Of a DNA stretch of 64,000 bases, positions 26,113 to 34,741 are shown piece after piece. The translations under genes were made by a program, and so were the position numbers. The DNA is from Yinghuangia elevatio (GTDB lineage: Bacteria > Actinomycetota > Actinomycetes > Streptomycetales > Streptomycetaceae): the NCBI RefSeq assembly GCF_040649515.1, contig NZ_JBEZFP010000003.1, positions 1-64,000 of the forward strand. Reading direction: 5' to 3'. The stretch's first letter is position 1. Each line of letters starts with the position of its first letter. A model generated the notes under the pieces. That model was not told the origin of the DNA. It made no database searches and worked only from the letters and a program-made list of their open reading frames with translations.

Positions 26113-26819
26113 TGCCCGGCTACGAACGCCTGAGCAATGCCGAACTCGTGCTGGACCGCGACAAGTTGACGCTTCGCGAGGTCAACAGGGCGCTCAGGTC
26201 GTTGCCCCCGGGCGGCCGGGCGCGCGTCGTCAATCCGCGCGGTCGGCACAACCTGGCCGTGGGGCTCGACGCCGACGTCGCGGTCGACATCGACGGCCCC
26301 GCCGGGTACTACGTCGGCGGGCTGGGCAAGCACGCGACGGTGACCGTGCACGGCCGCGCCGGATGGGGCGTCGGGGAGAACCTGATGTCCGGCAGCGTGC
26401 ACGTGCTCGGCGACGCCGGGCAGTCGGTCGCGTCCAGCGCGCACGGCGGCACGGTCGTCGTGGCCGGCGACTGTTCGCTGCGTACCGCGATATCCCTCAA
26501 GGGCGCCACCGTGGTGGTCGCCGGAGATGTAGGCGGCTACTGCGCGTTCATGGCACAGGCCGGCACCGTGCTCGTGGGTGGCGACACCGGCCCGGCCCTC
26601 GGCGACTCGCTGTACGAGGCCGTCATCTACGTGGCGGGCCGCGTCAAGTCGCTCGGCACGGACGCCCGGATCGAGGAACTCCGCTCCGAGGACGTCGCCT
26701 TGGTACGCAGCCTGGCCGAAGCCCACGACCTGGACCACATCGACCCGGAGAACGTCACCCGGGTCGCGTCCGCCCGCGAGCTGTACCACTTCGACACCCA
26801 TCGCGCGGGCTCCTACTGA
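26100..26819 (+). CDS. glxC: Glutamate-synthase domain-3-like subunit (GlxC/MgsB-like)
   Basis: A 239-aa protein homologous to the right-handed beta-helix (GXGXG) domain of glutamate synthase. Regular Gly-rich repeats run from about residue 55 to 190 (YYVGGLGKHATVTVHGRAGW, GVGENLMSGSVHVLGDAG, GTVVVAGD). In the split enzyme it bridges the amidotransferase and FMN subunits. The GTG at 26100 has AGGAGG seven nt upstream and overlaps the end of glxB by 13 nt; an ATG at 26112 overlaps by one base and is an alternative. Either way translation is coupled to glxB. Confidence 0.85.
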   Translation: MVTLMPGYERLSNAELVLDRDKLTLREVNRALRSLPPGGRARVVNPRGRHNLAVGLDADVAVDIDGPAGYYVGGLGKHATVTVHGRAGWGVGENLMSGSVHVLGDAGQSVASSAHGGTVVVAGDCSLRTAISLKGATVVVAGDVGGYCAFMAQAGTVLVGGDTGPALGDSLYEAVIYVAGRVKSLGTDARIEELRSEDVALVRSLAEAHDLDHIDPENVTRVASARELYHFDTHRAGSY

Positions 26820-26861
26820 ACTCCGTCCCTCACCGACCCCCTCTCCAGGAGCCAGCAAGGT

Positions 26862-28217
26862 ATGGAGACAACCCCCCTCCCCTCTCCGTCGCCCGCCAAC
26901 CACACCTTCCCGCCCTCGGTCATGGACGAGATCAGGCAGCGCGCCGAGTTGGGCCGGTACGCCATCCGCGGCCTCGGCTCGCGCCGTGCCGTCCCCTCCT
27001 TCGACGACCTGACGCTGCTGACCGCCGGGGCGTCGCGCTACCCCCTGGAGGGCTACCGCGAGACGTGCGTGACACGGACGGTGCTGGGCGCACGGAACGC
27101 GGCCGAGCCGATCGTGCTCGACATCCCCGTCACCATCGGCGGCATGTCGTTCGGCGCGCTGTCGGCGAACGCCAAGGAGGCCCTGGGCCGGGCGGCGACC
27201 GCGGTGGGGACGTCGACCACCACCGGCGACGGCGGCATGACCCCCGAGGAGCGGCAGTCCTCCAAAACCCTTGTCTACCAGTGCCTTCCGTCGCGCTACG
27301 GATTCGACCCGGACGCACTGCGCGCCGCGGACGCCGTGGAGGTCGTGCTCGGACAGGGTGCCAAGCCGGGCGGCGGCGGCATGCTGCTCGGCCAGAAGGT
27401 CGGCCCGCGCGTCGCCGCGATGCGCACCCTGCCCGAGGGTGTGGACCAGCGCAGCGCCAGCCGCCACCCGGACTGGATGGGCCCCGACGACCTGCGCATC
27501 AAGATCGAGGAGTTGCGCGAGGCCACGGACTGGCGCATCCCGGTGTACGTCAAGCTGGGCGCAACACGTGTCGACCACGACGTCCGGCTCGCCGTCGCGG
27601 CCGGGGCAGATGTGGTCGTCGTCGACGGCATGCAGGGCGGCACCGCCGCGACCCAGGACGTCTTCATCGAGCACACCGGCATCCCGACTTTGGCGGCGGT
27701 GCGGCAGGCCTCGGACGCACTGGCCGACATGGGCGTCCTCGGCGAGGTGCAACTGATCGTCTCCGGCGGCATCCGGTCCGGCGCGGACGTCGCCAAGGCC
27801 CTCGCCCTCGGCGCCGACGCCGTCTCGATCGGGGTCGCGTCGCTGGTCGCGCTGGGCTGCAACGCCCCTTCGTACCCGGGTGAGGACGGTGCGCCGGTCG
27901 ACGTGACGGGCGACTACCTGCCCCTCGCCGCGGCTCCCGGCTCCTGCACGGGATGCCACACCGGCCTGTGCCCGGTCGGCATCGCGACCCAGGACCCGGC
28001 GCTCGAACGGCGCCTGGACCCGCAGATCGGAGCCGACCGCGTCGCGAACTACCTGCGTGCGCTGGCCATGGAGACCACCATGCTGGCCCGCGCCTGCGGC
28101 AAGGCCGACGTCCACCACCTGGAGCCCGAGGACCTGGTGGCGCTGACGGTCGAGGCGGCCGCGATGGCCCGCGTGCCGCTGGCCGGAACGTCGTGGATCC
28201 CGGGAGCGGCGCCGTGA
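26862..28217 (+). CDS. glxD: FMN-binding glutamate-synthase-like subunit (GlxD/MgsC-like)
   Basis: A 451-aa protein equivalent to the FMN/Fe-S synthase domain of glutamate synthase. The FMN barrel shows PVTIGGMSFGALSANAKEAL, TTTGDGGMTPEE, GQGAKPGGGGMLLGQKV, VYVKLGATRV, DGMQGGTAATQD and VSGGIRSGADVAKALALGAD. A C-terminal CTGCHTGLCPVGIATQDP supplies Cys residues for an iron-sulfur cluster. With GlxB and GlxC it is predicted to make N-methylglutamate (or glutamate) from a gamma-glutamyl amide or amine and 2-oxoglutarate. It starts 42 bp after glxC, with AGGAG upstream, and overlaps the FAD oxidase gene by GTGA. Confidence 0.88.
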   Translation: METTPLPSPSPANHTFPPSVMDEIRQRAELGRYAIRGLGSRRAVPSFDDLTLLTAGASRYPLEGYRETCVTRTVLGARNAAEPIVLDIPVTIGGMSFGALSANAKEALGRAATAVGTSTTTGDGGMTPEERQSSKTLVYQCLPSRYGFDPDALRAADAVEVVLGQGAKPGGGGMLLGQKVGPRVAAMRTLPEGVDQRSASRHPDWMGPDDLRIKIEELREATDWRIPVYVKLGATRVDHDVRLAVAAGADVVVVDGMQGGTAATQDVFIEHTGIPTLAAVRQASDALADMGVLGEVQLIVSGGIRSGADVAKALALGADAVSIGVASLVALGCNAPSYPGEDGAPVDVTGDYLPLAAAPGSCTGCHTGLCPVGIATQDPALERRLDPQIGADRVANYLRALAMETTMLARACGKADVHHLEPEDLVALTVEAAAMARVPLAGTSWIPGAAP

Positions 28218-29449
28218 CCGGGTTGCCCGGCGGCCCCGGACCGGCCGCCGTACGCGGTCTCACCGGCGGCTGCGTCGTCGACGTGGTGGTCGTCGGCGGC
28301 GGCATCGAAGGCGCGGCCACGGCGTGGGCCCTCACCCGTCGCGGTGTCCGCGACGTGCTCGTGCTGGAGCGGGACACCGTCGGCTCCGGCGGCACGGGCA
28401 AGTCGAGCGGGGTCGTCCGCTGCCACTACGGCGTCCCGTCGCTGGCCGCGATGGCCTGGCAGAGCCTGCGGTTGTTCGAGCAGGCGGAGGAGGTCTGGGG
28501 GCAGGACGTCGGTTTCCGGCAGAGCGGGTACCTGGTCGGGGTGGGCCCGGAGAACGTCCGGGCGCTGGAGGCGAACGTGGCCGCGCAGCGTGCGCTCGGC
28601 ATCGACACGCGGCTCGTGGACCACGACACCGCGGCGGAGATGTGGCCGGCCGCGGAGCTGAAGGACTTCGCGGGCTTCGCGTACGAGGCGCGCGGCGGCC
28701 ATGGGGACGCCTACCGCACCTGCCACGCCCTCGCCCGGGCGGCGAAGCGCGCGGGCGCCCGCATCCGGCAGCACGCCCGGGTCGTCTCGCTGCTGACCTC
28801 GGGCGACCGGGTGACCGGCGTACGCCTCGCCGACGGGTCCGCCGTCGCCGCCGCCACCGTCGTGGTCGCCGCGGGGCCGTGGTCGGGCGGCCTGGTCGCG
28901 CCGGTCGGGGTGGACCTGCCGGTACGCGCGATGCGCGAGCCGGTCCTCCTCGTGGCACCCGGCGCCCCGCTCGCCGAGTCGCCCGTCCTGTCCGACCTCG
29001 TGAACCTGCAGTACGTGCGTACCGAGGGGCCGAACCTGCTGGTCGGCAACAGCGATCTGGCCGCCCCGGACTGGGCGGACCCGGACCGCTACGCGAACCT
29101 CGCCACCCCCGCCGAGACCGAGCGCGCCGCGCTGCGCTTCGCCGCGCGGTTCCCGGGCCTGCCGGACGCCGCGTTCGCGACGTCGTACGCGGGTTGCTAC
29201 GACGCGACCCCCGACTTCAACCCGGTGATCGGCCCGGCGGGTCCCGAAGGGCTGTTCGTCGCGGCGGGATTCAGCGGACACGGCTTCAAGATCGCGCCCG
29301 CGGTCGGCACCCTCGTCGCCGATCTGCTGTGCGAGGGCGCCAGTTCCCATCCCGACATCCGCGGCACCGACTTCCGCCTGGAGCGCTTCGCCGAAGGCCG
29401 CCCGCTGGCGAGCAGGCACCCGTACGTCGGCGCGGGCGAGATGCGCTGA
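28214..29449 (+). CDS. FAD-dependent amine/amino-acid oxidase (SoxB/DadA-like)
   Basis: A 411-aa flavoprotein of the DAO/glycine-oxidase superfamily. The N-terminal dinucleotide fold reads DVVVVGGGIEGAATAWALTR. SGVVRCHYGVPSLA follows, and the C-terminal FVAAGFSGHGFKIAPAVG is the family's flavin-contact loop. The GTG at 28214 overlaps the glxD stop (GTGA), so it belongs to the same operon. Known N-methylglutamate dehydrogenase is a four-subunit sarcosine-oxidase-like complex (MgdABCD). Here only one such subunit follows, so it may oxidise N-methylglutamate, sarcosine or another amine on its own. Confidence 0.87.
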   Translation: MTGLPGGPGPAAVRGLTGGCVVDVVVVGGGIEGAATAWALTRRGVRDVLVLERDTVGSGGTGKSSGVVRCHYGVPSLAAMAWQSLRLFEQAEEVWGQDVGFRQSGYLVGVGPENVRALEANVAAQRALGIDTRLVDHDTAAEMWPAAELKDFAGFAYEARGGHGDAYRTCHALARAAKRAGARIRQHARVVSLLTSGDRVTGVRLADGSAVAAATVVVAAGPWSGGLVAPVGVDLPVRAMREPVLLVAPGAPLAESPVLSDLVNLQYVRTEGPNLLVGNSDLAAPDWADPDRYANLATPAETERAALRFAARFPGLPDAAFATSYAGCYDATPDFNPVIGPAGPEGLFVAAGFSGHGFKIAPAVGTLVADLLCEGASSHPDIRGTDFRLERFAEGRPLASRHPYVGAGEMR

Positions 29450-29471
29450 GCACCGAACCCACGGGAACGGC

Positions 29472-29510
29472 GCGGCAGTCCGGCCGCCCATGTGCGGCCG
29501 GACCGCCGCG
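29472..29510. terminator. Bidirectional hairpin after the amine operon
   Basis: GTCCGGCCGC (29478-29487) and GCGGCCGGAC (29494-29503) form a perfect 10-bp stem with a 6-nt loop, extended by imperfect GCGGC/GCCGC flanks. It sits between two convergent genes and can serve both. Confidence 0.8.
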
Positions 29511-29540
29511 GACGCCCGTCGCCTCGGGCGTGCGGACGGC

Positions 29541-30134
29541 TCAACCGGCCGGGGTCCAGCGCGGGTCCCGCCCGGTGAAGGCGAGGAGCCTGTCCGCGCT
29601 GCCGGAGTCCTCGGGAACCGGCACGACCGGCCCGTACTTGCCGAAGTTGTCGCGTACGAAGTCGACGGTGCGCTGCGCCGCGGCCTCGAGCCCTTCGGCG
29701 AGTTCGTCGGTCAGCGCCAGGTCCTGTCCGGTGGCCTTGGCGATGTCCCACGCGTGGACGGCGGCGTCGAGCGCGGCGACGGCCGCGCCGAGTTGCGTCG
29801 GCATCGGGCCCATCGGGGTCGGGACGTCCTGGGCTTGCGGATCGACCGAGCCCCATGCGGCTGCGGACTGCGCCAGCACGGCGTCGAGTCGGGCGATCGC
29901 GTCGTCGGACAGTTCGTCGGCCGGCGAGAACGGGTCGCCGGTGGGTGCCGCCTCCGGATCGATCTGCATGACCAGCGCCTGCTGGTCCAGCCGTGCGTGG
30001 TTCAGGACCTGACGGACCGTCCACTCGGTGCACGGTGTCGCGGCGCCCCACGAGCCCTCCGGCACACCGACTGCTGCCGCCCGCAAATACGCATGCGCTT
30101 CGGCCAGCACCTTGAGTCCGTCGACAGCATTCAC
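29541..30134 (-). CDS. DinB/mycothiol-dependent-isomerase-fold protein (TIGR03086 type)
   Basis: A 197-aa actinobacterial DinB-superfamily protein of the TIGR03086 kind: a four-helix metal-binding fold in which mycothiol-dependent maleylpyruvate isomerase is the best known relative. The marker GAATPCTEWTVRQVLNHARL is at about residues 28-48, and the helix with ALDAAVHAWDIAKATGQDLA at mid-protein carries a likely metal His. The start is placed at the GTG at 30134 behind GGAAGGTGG, where family members begin; the frame is open upstream. The substrate is unknown. Confidence 0.8.
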   Translation of the reverse strand: MNAVDGLKVLAEAHAYLRAAAVGVPEGSWGAATPCTEWTVRQVLNHARLDQQALVMQIDPEAAPTGDPFSPADELSDDAIARLDAVLAQSAAAWGSVDPQAQDVPTPMGPMPTQLGAAVAALDAAVHAWDIAKATGQDLALTDELAEGLEAAAQRTVDFVRDNFGKYGPVVPVPEDSGSADRLLAFTGRDPRWTPAG

Positions 30135-30262
30135 TCGGAACCACCTTCCGGCACGATCACCCAGCTCGGACCGACCACGGTAGTGCGCGGACAGCTCAAA
30201 AACGCTGTAACTACGCGCCATGATCCGGTGCCGTCGACCCGGGGTGGTCCCGCCCGGGGTGG

Positions 30263-32686
30263 TCAGCCCGGCGTGGTCCCGGTGATCCCCTTCTCGGTGA
30301 GGTTGGCCAGTTCGTCTTCGGTGAGGCCCAGTTCGCCGCACAGGACCTCGGCGGTGTGCTCGCCGAGCGTGGGCGCGGCGCGGGTCACCCACGGGCCGCT
30401 GACCGAGGCGAGCCGGAACGGCAGTCCCGGCACCCGGTGCTCGCCCGCCACGGGGTGGACGACCCGGTTGAGGAAGCCGCGGTGTTCGAGCTGCGGGTCG
30501 GACTCGATCGCGGCGGGCGGCACGACCACGGCCGCCGGCACGCCCGCGGCCAGCAGCTCGGCCTCGGCGTCCGCGGGCCCGCGCGTCGCACACCATGCGG
30601 ACACCACGGCGTCGATCTCGTCGTGTGCGTCGCGGCGGGTCTTCAGGTCCTCGTCGCCCGACCAGCGTTCGTCCGGACCCACGACGCCGAGCAGCGCGGC
30701 CCACTGGGCCACGGTCTCGGCGGCCAGCGCGACCCACGCGTCGTCGCCGGCGCAGCGGTAGACGCCCTGCGGGGCGGCACCCGCGCCGCGGTTGCCGTCG
30801 CGGCGTACCTCGCGGCCCTCGGCCGTGTAGGTGGTCAGTGCCTCGGCGGCCACGTTGAGCGTCGCCTCGACCATCGTGGACTCGATCATCGTGCCGACGC
30901 CGGTGCGGTCGCGCTCGCGCAGCGCCGCGAGCAGGGCGAAGACCGCGTGCGTACCGGCGTTCGGGTCGCAGGGCCCGCGCGGGATCAGTGGCGGGCCGTC
31001 GGCGCGGCCGGTCATCCAGGCCATGCCGGACGCCTGCTCCATCGTCTGGGCGAAGCCGGTGCGGTCGCGCCACGGGCCGTCCAGCCCGAACGCCGGCATG
31101 CGCAGCAGGATGAGGCGTTCGTTGCGGGCCTGGAGGGTCGGCCAGGTGAGGCCGAGGTTGTCCATGACCCGGGGCGAGAAGTTCTCGATGACGACGTCGG
31201 CCGTCTCGGCGAGCCGCAGGACCAGGTCGTGGCCCTCGGGCGTGCCGAGGTCCAGGGTGATGCCGCGCTTGCCGGGGTTGGCACCGAAGTACACCATCCC
31301 CCATTCCCACCACCGGTCTTCGCCGGGCTTGCGGGCGGAGGCGAAGCGCATGCCGTCGGCGCGCTTGTGCGCCTCGACCTTGATGACGTCGGCACCGAGC
31401 GCGGCGAGCGTGAGCGTGGCACTGGGGCCGGCCCAGAAGGCGGTGAGGTCGAGGACGCGCAGCCCGGCGAGAGGCCGGTCCCCGGGGGTGGCGGGTGCGC
31501 CGGACCCGGCCGCGACCACCTCGGACGCCACCGCTTCGGACGCCACCGCCTCCGACGCGGCCGGCGGGGCCGCGTCGGGTGCCGAAGCCTCGAACGGCAC
31601 GCCCCGGAACTCGCCGATGCGGTACGGGACGCGCGGTTGCAGGAAGCCGCCGTACGGATTCGGCACGAACACCCCGCGCTGCACGAAGTGGTCGACCGAG
31701 GTGAGCGTGCTCGGCGTGCCCACCGCCGCCACCGGGATGCGCAGCGCCCCGGCGAGCGCCACGACGTCCTCGGTGCGCTGCTTCGTCGTCCATCCCCGCA
31801 CGATCTCGAGGAATTCCTCGCGGTTGCGGGCCCGTTCACCCATCGTCGCGTACCGGGGGTCGTCGATGAGGTCGGGGCGCTCGATCATGAGCAAGAAGTC
31901 CTGGAGCTGCTGGCCGGTGCCCAGGCAGAAGCCCACCCAACCGTCCGCGGTCGGCTCGATCGACGGGATCTCCAGAGTGCGCCCGCTGACGAAGTCCACG
32001 CCGGTGGCCCGGAACAGCGAGGCGGCGACCGAGCCGTACGTCTGCATCGTCGACGCCATGCACTCCAGCATCGAGACGTCCGCGTGGTCGCCCTGTCCGG
32101 TACGCCGGGCCGCGTGCGCCGCCGCCAGTCCCGCGACCGCCGCGTAGCCGCCGCTGACCCACTCGCCTATGTGGCCACCCGCCTGCAGCGGCTCCTCCCC
32201 CGCCAGACCGCGCCCGCCGGTCGAACCGCAGGACGCCTGGAGGGTGAACTCGGTCGCGGGGCGCCCCGCGTGCGGGCCGGTGCGGCCGTAGGGGGTGATC
32301 GAGACGACGACCAGGGCGGGGTTCGCCGCGCGCAGCGCGGCGATCTCGGCGTCGGCCAGCCGGCCGTCCTCGACGAGGAGGTCGGCGGTGCGCAGCGCGC
32401 CGTCCCGGGCCGCGGCCGACAAGTCGTCGAGCGCGCGCACCGCCTTGCCCACGGCCAGGTAGCGGAACAGCGCGGAGTCGTCCTCCCCCGGGGTGGTGCC
32501 GCCGGCCGCGCGCCCGGCGGCTCCCGCGGTGCCGTCCCGGCCGCGCCGCAGCGGGTCGCCGTCGGCGCCTTCCAGCTTCACCACGTGTGCGCCTGCGTCG
32601 CGCAGAAGCTTCGCGCAGTAGCCGCCGGGCACGCCGTACGAGAGTTCGACGACGGAAAGTCCGGCCAACGGAGCGGTGGGAGCCAA
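30263..32686 (-). CDS. Two-domain family III CoA transferase (CaiB/BaiF)
   Basis: An 807-aa protein carrying two complete family III CoA-transferase domains in tandem (about residues 5-400 and 425-800). Each opens with the recognisable PLAGLxVxxL motif (PLAGLSVVELSYGVPGGYCA, PLAGLRVLDLTAFWAGPSAT), followed by GADVIKVE-type motifs and GQGDHADVSML or TGVGTMIESTM. Such enzymes move CoA between carboxylic acids. A single domain is about 400 aa, so this is a fused dimer. The start is taken at the TTG at 32686 with GGAGG 9 nt upstream; it overlaps the ribosome-binding region at the end of the DUF35 gene, so translation is coupled. Confidence 0.85.
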   Translation of the reverse strand: MAPTAPLAGLSVVELSYGVPGGYCAKLLRDAGAHVVKLEGADGDPLRRGRDGTAGAAGRAAGGTTPGEDDSALFRYLAVGKAVRALDDLSAAARDGALRTADLLVEDGRLADAEIAALRAANPALVVVSITPYGRTGPHAGRPATEFTLQASCGSTGGRGLAGEEPLQAGGHIGEWVSGGYAAVAGLAAAHAARRTGQGDHADVSMLECMASTMQTYGSVAASLFRATGVDFVSGRTLEIPSIEPTADGWVGFCLGTGQQLQDFLLMIERPDLIDDPRYATMGERARNREEFLEIVRGWTTKQRTEDVVALAGALRIPVAAVGTPSTLTSVDHFVQRGVFVPNPYGGFLQPRVPYRIGEFRGVPFEASAPDAAPPAASEAVASEAVASEVVAAGSGAPATPGDRPLAGLRVLDLTAFWAGPSATLTLAALGADVIKVEAHKRADGMRFASARKPGEDRWWEWGMVYFGANPGKRGITLDLGTPEGHDLVLRLAETADVVIENFSPRVMDNLGLTWPTLQARNERLILLRMPAFGLDGPWRDRTGFAQTMEQASGMAWMTGRADGPPLIPRGPCDPNAGTHAVFALLAALRERDRTGVGTMIESTMVEATLNVAAEALTTYTAEGREVRRDGNRGAGAAPQGVYRCAGDDAWVALAAETVAQWAALLGVVGPDERWSGDEDLKTRRDAHDEIDAVVSAWCATRGPADAEAELLAAGVPAAVVVPPAAIESDPQLEHRGFLNRVVHPVAGEHRVPGLPFRLASVSGPWVTRAAPTLGEHTAEVLCGELGLTEDELANLTEKGITGTTPG

Positions 32687-32691
32687 CGCGA

Positions 32692-33126
32692 TCAACCTCC
32701 GGGGGCGGTCGAGGGGGTGAACTGCGGCCTGAAGTAGGGGAGTACGCGTTCGCCGCCCACACCGTGCGGGTCCACCCGCACGCGCAGGCCCTCGCGGACC
32801 GCGTGTACCTCGATGCCGATCAGGTTGGTGAGCATGCGGTAGCCCTCGTCGAGGTCGACGATCGCGACGGCGTACGGCGTGGTGAAGCTCGGCGTCACCG
32901 GGCGGTGCACGATCGTCCAGCTGTAGACGGTGCCGAGCCCCGCGCTGACGCGCCACTCCAGCGCCCGTGAGGCGCACCCCCGGCACAGGTCGGTCGGGGT
33001 GAAGTTCGCCGTTCCGCATTGCGTGCAGCGCTGGTAGCGCAGTTCGCCGTCCGCGCAGCCGTCCCAGAAGGGCGCGGTGAGCGGCGTGACGGGGTTCAGG
33101 GGTATGCCTGTCTGGGGTTCGAGCAC
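32692..33126 (-). CDS. Zn-ribbon/OB-fold DUF35 protein
   Basis: A 144-aa protein with the DUF35 layout. An N-terminal Zn ribbon has two CxxC pairs (CTQCGTANFTPTDLCRGCAS), and an OB-fold follows (GTVYSWTIVHRPVTPSFTTP, YAVAIVDLDEGYRMLTNLIG). These proteins bind acyl-CoA and partner thiolase-fold proteins; in steroid side-chain breakdown the DUF35 protein forms a complex with the aldolase Ltp2. The GTG at 33126 lies 2 nt after the thiolase-fold stop, supporting a stoichiometric complex. Confidence 0.88.
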   Translation of the reverse strand: MLEPQTGIPLNPVTPLTAPFWDGCADGELRYQRCTQCGTANFTPTDLCRGCASRALEWRVSAGLGTVYSWTIVHRPVTPSFTTPYAVAIVDLDEGYRMLTNLIGIEVHAVREGLRVRVDPHGVGGERVLPYFRPQFTPSTAPGG

Positions 33127-33128
33127 AG

Positions 33129-34304
33129 TCAGGGCCTCTCGGTTCCGAACAGCGCCACCTGGTTGAACAGGGCGCCGGAGCCGCCCGCGCTGGCGAGGGC
33201 CACCCTGGCCCCCGGGATCTGCGTCGACACGCAGGTGCCGCGCACCTGCTGCACCGCGCGGATCGCGCGCTGGAGCATCTGGGGATTGGATCCGGCGTGG
33301 CTGTAGGACATCAGCCCGCCGTCGGTGGTGATCGGGTGCTTGCCGTCGGGTGCGATGTGGCCGTCCGCGACGAACGGCCCGCCCTCGCCCGGCTCGCAGA
33401 AGCCGAACGCCTCCAGTTGCCGGATGACCTCGAAGGAGAAGGGGTCGTACAGCTCCAGGACGTCGACGTCGGAGCGCCCGAGGCCGGCGGTGCGGAACGC
33501 CCGGTCCGCGGCCCGGCGTCCGACCGAGCCGACGACGTGCTCGTCGTCGCGTCTCCCGGCCAGGTCGTACGCGGGCGGGTGCTGGTAGGCGGGCCCGTGG
33601 CAGTCCGCCGCCATGCCCAGCAGGTACACCGGTGCGGACGGCAGGTCGCGGGCCCGGTCGGCGCTCGTCAGCACCAGGGCGCAGCCGCCCTCCGAGGTCA
33701 TCGCGCAGTCCAGCAGGTGGAAGGGCTCCGCGATGGGGCGGGACGCCAGGATGTCCGCGGGGGTGAAGGGTCCGCGGCCGTGGTAGACGGCCTCGGGGTT
33801 GACGTGCCCGTTGTTGCGGATGGTCGCGGCGACGGTGGCCAGCTGCTCTTCGGTGGTCCCGTACCGGATCATGTGGCGGCGGGCGATGAGCGCGAACTCG
33901 GCGGCGGTGAACAGGCCCCAGGGGATCACGAACTCGTTCTCGGGGCGGGTCCAGGGGGCGGTCGCGGCGTGGTCGGTGTAGACGCCCGCCTCGCCCGACG
34001 CCACCACCGCCACGTCGCACATGCCGGACGCGATCGCCGAGGCGGCTTCCGCGATCATGCCCAGGCCGTACTGCGTGCCGCGCCAGGCCGGGCCGAGGCG
34101 CAGGTCGTAGATGAGCTTGGCGGACAGGTCGGCGGCGGAGACCCCGTCGACGTCGTCCAGGCCGAGCCCGGCGTCCGCGAGGGCCCCGTGGATGGCCTCG
34201 ACGGTCACCGACACGGACGTGTGGTCCGGCAGGCGGCGGGCCTGGGCCGTGTTGAAGACGCCCGCCACCGCGACGTCGCGGTAGGGATGGGACCCCGGTG
34301 CCAT
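33129..34304 (-). CDS. Thiolase-fold lipid-transfer/aldolase-like protein
   Basis: A 391-aa thiolase-superfamily protein of the SCP-x/lipid-transfer group. The thiolase fold is recognisable from VEAIHGALADAGLGLDDVDG, GMCDVAVVASGEAGVYTDHA and SAGGSGALFNQVALFG. At the position of the nucleophilic Cys of biosynthetic and degradative thiolases the sequence is RGTQYGLGMIAEAAS, without Cys. The usual GGxxxxGHPxGATG is replaced by DGGLMSYSHAGSNPQ. Both are features of Ltp2-like retro-aldolases. The ATG at 34304 is chosen; the frame runs open to 34451. It leads the operon with DUF35 and CoA transferase. It may cleave a side-chain beta-hydroxyacyl-CoA rather than a beta-ketoacyl-CoA. Confidence 0.82.
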   Translation of the reverse strand: MAPGSHPYRDVAVAGVFNTAQARRLPDHTSVSVTVEAIHGALADAGLGLDDVDGVSAADLSAKLIYDLRLGPAWRGTQYGLGMIAEAASAIASGMCDVAVVASGEAGVYTDHAATAPWTRPENEFVIPWGLFTAAEFALIARRHMIRYGTTEEQLATVAATIRNNGHVNPEAVYHGRGPFTPADILASRPIAEPFHLLDCAMTSEGGCALVLTSADRARDLPSAPVYLLGMAADCHGPAYQHPPAYDLAGRRDDEHVVGSVGRRAADRAFRTAGLGRSDVDVLELYDPFSFEVIRQLEAFGFCEPGEGGPFVADGHIAPDGKHPITTDGGLMSYSHAGSNPQMLQRAIRAVQQVRGTCVSTQIPGARVALASAGGSGALFNQVALFGTERP

Positions 34305-34741
34305 GGCGACGTCTCCCCTTCTCAGCCGTTCCCGGCCCGACGGCCGGCACGTTCGTCCGCGAGGGTTGCGCGCCCTTCGCGAAGGCCCATTTGAAGCGGG
34401 ACGTGATGAGGAGTCAAGAGCCATTGGTTGTAAGGCGCCACTGTCGTTCACGGTCGTTTCCGGTCAGCTTGCGAGGAATTCCCGTGAATCGCGGACCGCG
34501 CAACGGGGCGGGAGACCGGCTCTGTTCGCAGTCTGATCCGGACTGCACGGGCCGCGACGCATCGGAGCGGGGCCAACGACCGGGTGGCACCGCTCAGCGG
34601 ACCGGATCTCCGCAATCAATGAGGACTTCTGTGTTAAGGCGGGCACATCGGGTGACCTCCATAGGCCAGGATGGAACTTGCATACGCGTCGGCCCGACCG
34701 CCATCGGACGATGCGTGCACCCTCGTGGGGAAGGTGCCGTC
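34305..34741. other. Divergent intergenic region, no gene seen
   Basis: This 437-bp region lies between the minus-strand thiolase operon and the plus-strand giant regulators. It is slightly AT-richer than its surroundings and should hold both promoters. I see no convincing -35/-10 pair, RNA gene or repeat in it. Confidence 0.5.
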
